A stretch of 64,000 nt of DNA from Roseovarius sp. (GTDB lineage: Bacteria; Pseudomonadota; Alphaproteobacteria; Rhodobacterales; Rhodobacteraceae), in contig JACIYT010000006.1 of assembly GCA_014359765.1 (NCBI GenBank), forward strand, positions 1-64,000, in the 5' to 3' direction. The position numbers and the translations under genes are program-made. The notes beneath the pieces were generated by a model. It ran no database searches. It was not told the DNA's origin and saw only the letters and a program-made list of their open reading frames with translations. The first letter of the stretch is position 1. Each line of letters begins with the position of its first letter. This document shows, piece by piece, positions 59,789-64,000 of this stretch.

Positions 59789-60540
59789 TCGCTGCGGCGG
59801 ATGTCCTTCGGCTGCTCGATGCCACCACCATGGAGGAGCTGTGGGATATCCACACCCGCGCGATGGCGGGCTACGGCTTTGACCGGTTGCTCTATGGCTG
59901 CACACAGTTCCGGACCCCGACCTCGCTGGGCGATCCGGAGGATTTCGTCATCCTGAGCAACCACGCCCCCGGATATATCGAGGGATTCGTTCATGGCGGG
60001 CTGTTTTTCCACGCGCCGATGGTGCGTTGGTCACTGGACAACGACGGCGCGTGTTCCTGGTCCGTTCTGGCGCTGCGGGATGCGCAGGATGATTTCACCG
60101 CTGACGAGCGCGCGGTGATCGCCTTCAACCGCAAGCACGATGTCCTTGCGGGATATTCCATCAGTTTCAAGTCGCTGCGCCCGCGCATGAAGGCTGCGAT
60201 CGCGCTGACCGCGCGCGCCGACATGACACAGGCCGAGGTCGATGCGCTCTGGCAATGCCATGGCGAGACGATCCAGGCGCTCAACACGATCGTGCATCGC
60301 TGCATCCAGTCCCTGCCCTACGAATCGCCCAGGCGCGCCCTGACCCCGCGTCAGCGCGAGGTGCTCGGATGGGTCGGCGACGGCAAGACGGTGCAGGATA
60401 TCGCGCTGGTGATGGGGCTCACACCCGCAACGGTCGAAAAGCACCTGCGCCTTGCGCGCCACGCCCTCGGCGTGGAGACCACGGCGCAGGCCGTGCTCAA
60501 GGCGGCCTTCCAGAACCAGATCTTCGTGCTCGACCGGTGA
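59785..60540 (+). CDS. LuxR-type solo regulator with altered ligand pocket
   Basis: A 251-residue protein with an N-terminal autoinducer-domain-like region and a C-terminal LuxR HTH ([20 protein letters not shown] and [13 protein letters not shown]). Of the canonical pocket residues, the Trp that aligns with TraR W85 is kept (W92), but the first Trp is Tyr (Y64), the Tyr is Phe (F68) and the essential Asp is Ala (A77). It is therefore unlikely to bind a standard AHL in the usual way. No luxI adjoins it. It is cotranslated with aroQ. Confidence 0.82.
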   Translation: MIAAADVLRLLDATTMEELWDIHTRAMAGYGFDRLLYGCTQFRTPTSLGDPEDFVILSNHAPGYIEGFVHGGLFFHAPMVRWSLDNDGACSWSVLALRDAQDDFTADERAVIAFNRKHDVLAGYSISFKSLRPRMKAAIALTARADMTQAEVDALWQCHGETIQALNTIVHRCIQSLPYESPRRALTPRQREVLGWVGDGKTVQDIALVMGLTPATVEKHLRLARHALGVETTAQAVLKAAFQNQIFVLDR

Positions 60541-60926
60541 GATTTCCGCCGCGCCGGAGAAACCGACGCAGGGTAAGGGATTCCTGACTTTTGCCGTCAC
60601 GCGCAATGGCGCATCCTGTCACCGTTCCGTGAGTGGTGGCTTTGAGCTTGGAACACGGCGTCAGGCCCGAGCCCGTGTATTTCCGGGGGGTCGTGCGCCT
60701 CCGGTCCTGCCGGAGCTGGCTGTGGATCTTTATATTCGAGAGACGCAGCCGGCGCTCCTGCTTGTCGTTCACATCCCCATGTTGCGACCGGTCGGAATGG
60801 TGCGTCCTCCTCCGGGGGGCGCGCCATGCGCTTTCGGCGGGGTTTACGAGGATTGCGGCGAGGGGCCGCCCATGAAAAAGCCCCCGGCGTGACCGGGGGC
60901 TTTCCTCGCGTTCCGTCGCGCCGGGT
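60541..60926 (+). other. 386 bp between the LuxR solo and tsf without a supported gene
   Basis: Open frames here run through the terminator or through luxR in other frames and have no family-like sequence. The stretch is unremarkable apart from the tsf terminator at its right end. A small RNA cannot be excluded. Confidence 0.5.
60875..60903 (-). terminator. Intrinsic terminator of rpsB-tsf
   Basis: GCCCCCGG (60880-60887) pairs with CCGGGGGC (60893-60900) around CGTGA. On the minus strand TTTTTCATG follows, 27 bp after the tsf stop. Confidence 0.85.
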
Positions 60927-61799
60927 TCAGCCCTGGGCGGCCTTGGCCACCTCGGCGGCGAAATCTTCCTGTTTCTTCTCGATCCCCTCGCCCACCTCGA
61001 AGCGCACGAAACCGGTGATCGTGGTGCCGGCCTCTTTCGCGGCGGCGGCGACCGTGAGATCGGGGTTCACCACGAAGGGCTGGCCGAGCAGCGTCGATTC
61101 GGCCATGAATTTCTTCATCCGGCCCTCGATCATCTTCTCGATCACGGCCTCGGGCTTGCCCGATTCGCGGGCGATATCGATCTGCACCTGGCGCTCCTTC
61201 TCGACCAGCGCCGGATCGAGCGCGGCCTCGTCGAGCGCCGCCGGGTTCGAGGCGGCGATATGCATGGCAACCTGGCGGGCAAAGCCCTCATCGCCGTCGA
61301 AGGCCACCAGAACGCCGATCTTGCCCATGCCATCCCCCGCGGCATTGTGGACATAGGAGACGATGCCCGGCCCCTCGATCCGCGCCATGCGGCGCAGCGA
61401 CATGTTCTCGCCGATCTTGGCGATCTTGTCGGTGAGGATGTCGGCCACGCTCTTGCCGTCGATCTGCGCGGCGGCCAGCGCCTCGACATCGTCCACCTCG
61501 AGCGCGGCGCCGGCGATATCGGCCACCATGGCCTGGAATTCCGCGTTCTTGGCGACGAAATCGGTCTCGGCATTGACCTCCACGGCAACCCCGCGCGTGC
61601 CGTCCACGCGCAGCGCGACAAGCCCCTCGGCGGCGGTGCGCCCGGATTTCTTGGCGGCCTTGGCCAGCCCCTTGGTGCGCAGCCAGTCGATCGCCGCCTC
61701 CATGTCGCCGCCGGTTTCGGTCAGCGCCTTCTTTGCATCCATCATGCCTGCGCCCGTGCTGTCGCGCAGTTCCTTCACCATTGCAGCAGTGATCGCCAT
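60927..61799 (-). CDS. tsf: Elongation factor Ts
   Basis: Nucleotide exchange factor for EF-Tu. The 290-residue protein has [20 protein letters not shown] at the N-terminus (UBA-like domain), [17 protein letters not shown] (near 80) and the C-terminal [16 protein letters not shown] block. I chose the ATG ending at 61799; the frame extends 10 codons upstream without homology. It follows rpsB by 72 bp on the minus strand. Confidence 0.97.
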   Translation of the reverse strand: MAITAAMVKELRDSTGAGMMDAKKALTETGGDMEAAIDWLRTKGLAKAAKKSGRTAAEGLVALRVDGTRGVAVEVNAETDFVAKNAEFQAMVADIAGAALEVDDVEALAAAQIDGKSVADILTDKIAKIGENMSLRRMARIEGPGIVSYVHNAAGDGMGKIGVLVAFDGDEGFARQVAMHIAASNPAALDEAALDPALVEKERQVQIDIARESGKPEAVIEKMIEGRMKKFMAESTLLGQPFVVNPDLTVAAAAKEAGTTITGFVRFEVGEGIEKKQEDFAAEVAKAAQG

Positions 61800-61871
61800 C
61801 TGGGATCTCCTCAAAGTCTGACAGGTCACGGGGGCGCAATAGCCCTGCCCCCGTGACGGTTTCGTGACGGT

Positions 61872-62648
61872 TCAGGCCTCGTCCGGCGCGGTGATCTCGG
61901 CCAGGACATCCTCGACCGGGGTATTCTCGAGCGCGCCGACATCGACGCCGGCAGCGCCGAGTTGCGCCGACATCCCGTCGAGCGCGGCGCGGCTGACCAG
62001 ATCGCAATAGAGCGCGATGGCGCGCGCGGCGTCATCGTTGCCGGGGATGATGTAATCGACGCCCTCGGGCGAACAGTTGGTATCGACCACGGCCACCACC
62101 GGGATGCCGAGCTTGTTCGCCTCGGCGACGGCGAGTGCCTCCTTCTTCACGTCGATCACGAACAGAAGGTCCGGCAGGCCGCCCATCTCGCGGATGCCGC
62201 CGAGCGTCGCCTGGAGCTTGGCCTGTTCGCGTTCCATGCCCAGACGCTCCTTCTTGGTGAGCCCCTCGGCCCCCTGCGAGAGCGCCTCGTCGATCTCGCG
62301 CAGGCGCTGGATGGATTGCGACACGGTCTTCCAGTTGGTGAGCGTCCCGCCGAGCCAGCGGTGATTCATGTAGTATTGCGCGCATTTCTCGGCCGCCTCG
62401 GCGATCGGCTGCGCGGCCTGACGCTTGGTGCCGACAAAGAGAACCCGGCCGTTCCTGGCCACGGTTTCGCGAATCACATTGAGCGCCGCGTCGAGCATCG
62501 GCACGGTCTGGGTCAGGTCGATGATGTGAATGCCGTTGCGCGCGCCGTAGATGAATTCGCCCATGCGGGGATTCCAGCGCTGCGTCTGGTGGCCGAAGTG
62601 AACGCCCGCTTCCAGGAGCTGACGCAGATTGAACTCGGGAAGAGCCAT
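61872..62648 (-). CDS. rpsB: 30S ribosomal protein S2
   Basis: A 258-residue S2. [20 protein letters not shown] at the start, [19 protein letters not shown] and the [18 protein letters not shown] blocks are diagnostic. A charged C-terminal tail is present. It leads rpsB-tsf, and the ATG ending at 62648 is preceded by AAAAGGAAACG. Confidence 0.97.
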   Translation of the reverse strand: MALPEFNLRQLLEAGVHFGHQTQRWNPRMGEFIYGARNGIHIIDLTQTVPMLDAALNVIRETVARNGRVLFVGTKRQAAQPIAEAAEKCAQYYMNHRWLGGTLTNWKTVSQSIQRLREIDEALSQGAEGLTKKERLGMEREQAKLQATLGGIREMGGLPDLLFVIDVKKEALAVAEANKLGIPVVAVVDTNCSPEGVDYIIPGNDDAARAIALYCDLVSRAALDGMSAQLGAAGVDVGALENTPVEDVLAEITAPDEA

Positions 62649-62770
62649 TTTCGTTTCCTTTTCCGGTTTGCGCCCTGGCACGGGAAGAGAAGCGGATGCT
62701 TCAACCGGTGGACCGCCGGGGATGTCTCCCCCGGAAGGCCCGCCCGTGCCTGCGGATTTGAAGTGCCGCG

Positions 62771-62799
62771 CATATAGCGCCCCGCGCGGGCGGGCGCAA
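62771..62799 (-). promoter_or_regulatory. Promoter of rpsB-tsf
   Basis: On the minus strand TTGCGC (62794-62799) and TATATG (62771-62776) are 17 bp apart, about 120 bp before the rpsB ATG. Confidence 0.55.
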
Positions 62800-62892
62800 G
62801 CGCCCATGGCGCGGGCGCGGCGCGCGATTTCGGTCATTGTGGCGGCTGCGCATGACGCCTAGATTGGCGCGTGAGCCCGCTATGGATCCCCG

Positions 62893-63591
62893 ATGAACGC
62901 GCCTTTCGACGATCCCCCCCCCGAACCCAAGAGGCCCTCGCGCCTCGGCGGGTTGCGCGCCAGTTTCCTCACCGGCCTCGTGGTGATCGCGCCCGTGGGT
63001 CTCACGCTCTGGCTGATCTGGACGGTGGCGGGCTGGGTGGACGGGATGGTTCTGCCGCTCATCCCGGAGCAATTCCAGCCCGAGCAATATATCGGCATCA
63101 ACCTGCGCGGCCTCGGCGTCATCATCTTCCTGATCTTCACGATCATCGTCGGCTGGGTGGCCAAGGGGCTGATCGGGCGGTCGCTGATTTCCCTGGCCGA
63201 ATCGCTGGTGGAGCGGATGCCGGTGGTGCGCTCGGTCTATTCGGGGGTGAAGCAGATCGCCGAGACGATCTTTGCCCAGTCCGAGCGCAGCTTCGAGACC
63301 GCCTGCCTCGTGCAATACCCGCGTGAGGGCCTCTGGGCGATCGGCTTCATCTCGACCGCGGCAAAGGGCGAGATCAGCGACAAGCTCCATCCCGGCACCG
63401 AATTGCTGAGCGTCTTTGTCCCGACCACCCCGAATCCGACCTCGGGTTTTCTGCTCTTCGTGCCGCGCTCGGAGGTGGTCGCGCTCGACATGAGCATCGA
63501 GGACGCGGCCAAGCTGGTGATTTCGGCCGGGCTGGTCTATCCCCCCGAGCGCCGGCCCACAGCCGGATCCGCGCGGCGCGGACGCGGCTGA
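62893..63591 (+). CDS. DUF502 membrane protein
   Basis: A 232-residue protein with two N-terminal membrane helices (about 25-45 and 75-98) followed by a soluble region. The blocks LLSVFVPTTPNPTSGFLLFVPRSEVVALDMSIEDA and VYSGVKQIAETIF are the DUF502 signatures. Function is unknown; a plant homologue (COV) affects vascular patterning. It is divergent from rpsB. Confidence 0.9.
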   Translation: MNAPFDDPPPEPKRPSRLGGLRASFLTGLVVIAPVGLTLWLIWTVAGWVDGMVLPLIPEQFQPEQYIGINLRGLGVIIFLIFTIIVGWVAKGLIGRSLISLAESLVERMPVVRSVYSGVKQIAETIFAQSERSFETACLVQYPREGLWAIGFISTAAKGEISDKLHPGTELLSVFVPTTPNPTSGFLLFVPRSEVVALDMSIEDAAKLVISAGLVYPPERRPTAGSARRGRG

Positions 63592-63621
63592 GCCTCTTGC
63601 GTCTCCCCCCTGCCCCGTTTC

Positions 63622-64000
63622 TCAGGCCAGCCGCGCCAGCCGCGCCGCGCGCAGCCGCGCGAAATCCTCGCCCGCGTGATAGGAGGACCGGGTGAGCGGC
63701 GTGGCCGACACCATCAGGAATCCCTTGCCATAGGCCGCCTTTTCATAGGCGGCGAATTCGTCGGGATGCACGAAGCGCGCCACCGCGTGATGCTTGGGCG
63801 TGGGTTGCAGATATTGCCCGATGGTCAGGAAATCGACATCGGCCGCGCGCATGTCGTCCATCACCTGATGCACGCCCTGCCGGTCCTCGCCCAGGCCCAC
63901 CATGATGCCCGACTTGGTAAAGATCGCAGGGTCGAGCTCCTTCACCCGCTGCAACAGGCGCAAGGAGTGGAAATAGCGCGCGCCCGGGCGCACCGTGGGA
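63622..64000 (-). CDS. lipA: Lipoyl synthase, C-terminal part (cut by window edge)
   Basis: The C-terminal 126 or so codons of LipA, the radical-SAM enzyme that inserts two sulfurs into octanoyl-protein. The visible part has [51 protein letters not shown] and the terminal [10 protein letters not shown]. The conserved Ser near the end is the auxiliary-cluster ligand. The frame continues past position 64000. Confidence 0.96.
   Translation of the reverse strand, partial: PTVRPGARYFHSLRLLQRVKELDPAIFTKSGIMVGLGEDRQGVHQVMDDMRAADVDFLTIGQYLQPTPKHHAVARFVHPDEFAAYEKAAYGKGFLMVSATPLTRSSYHAGEDFARLRAARLARLA

Noticed and set aside
60541-60892. Possible small gene or transposase remnant between the LuxR solo and tsf
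   Set aside because: The frames run through luxR or the tsf terminator and show no family-like sequence or ribosome site.

Overview
The window is chromosomal DNA from a high-GC alphaproteobacterium. It is most likely a Rhodobacteraceae (Roseobacter/Rhodobacter-type) species. The evidence is the gene set: dusB-ntrB-ntrC-ntrY-ntrX, Irr, a fused IspDF, monomeric NADP-isocitrate dehydrogenase, CtrA with a DUF1153 (SciP-type) neighbour, a long ribosomal protein L9, an N-acyl-homoserine-lactone LuxR/LuxI pair and leucine-catabolic ivd/mcc/mvaB genes. Protein families were assigned by recognition of motifs, not by database search.

Layout. 1-10.6 kb: edge of an ISAs1-type transposase, moaA, the YfgM-like/BamB/Der block (minus), monomeric icd, a Bcr/CflA-type exporter, a first DegT/DnrJ aminotransferase, a short membrane ORF and a COQ10/RatA-like protein. 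10.5-20 kb: pncC-pgpA-ispDF (minus), then dusB-ntrBC-ntrYX (plus). 20-30.7 kb: irr/fabA, then ivd, an acyl-CoA synthetase, ompW (opposite strand), mccB-mccA-GST-mvaB, and a YdcH-like protein. 30.8-40.4 kb: a membrane glycosyltransferase with a GspE-N-like domain, a GntR regulator, an M48 protease, a glutamine-synthetase-like/amidotransferase/FAD-oxidase cluster (gamma-glutamyl-amine or polyamine catabolism) and a second DegT aminotransferase. 40.4-47.3 kb: yceI, rpsF-rpsR-rplI, luxR-luxI, tig, mnmA. 47.4-56.3 kb: sciP-ctrA, ligA-recG, a 40-codon membrane ORF, a NifU-like scaffold, hisI-gmk-gamma-carbonic anhydrase-phoR-like kinase. 56.4-64 kb: gcdH, a MATE exporter, aroQ with a LuxR solo, tsf/rpsB, a DUF502 protein and the 3' part of lipA.

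Common thread. Several parts point to one regulatory theme. A quorum-sensing pair, ctrA and its probable inhibitor gene sciP lie within 6 kb. TTAA-N7-TTAA (CtrA-type) motifs stand before ctrA (7/8 match), before the glycosyltransferase (a perfect three-half-site array) and before the 40-codon ORF after recG (7/8 match). FNR-type boxes precede ompW and the YdcH-like gene. A TetR-type palindrome precedes ivd and a TTTGATCAAA palindrome precedes the glutamine-synthetase-like cluster. Most of the rest is ordinary housekeeping. No CRISPR array, prophage, rRNA or convincing tRNA was seen.
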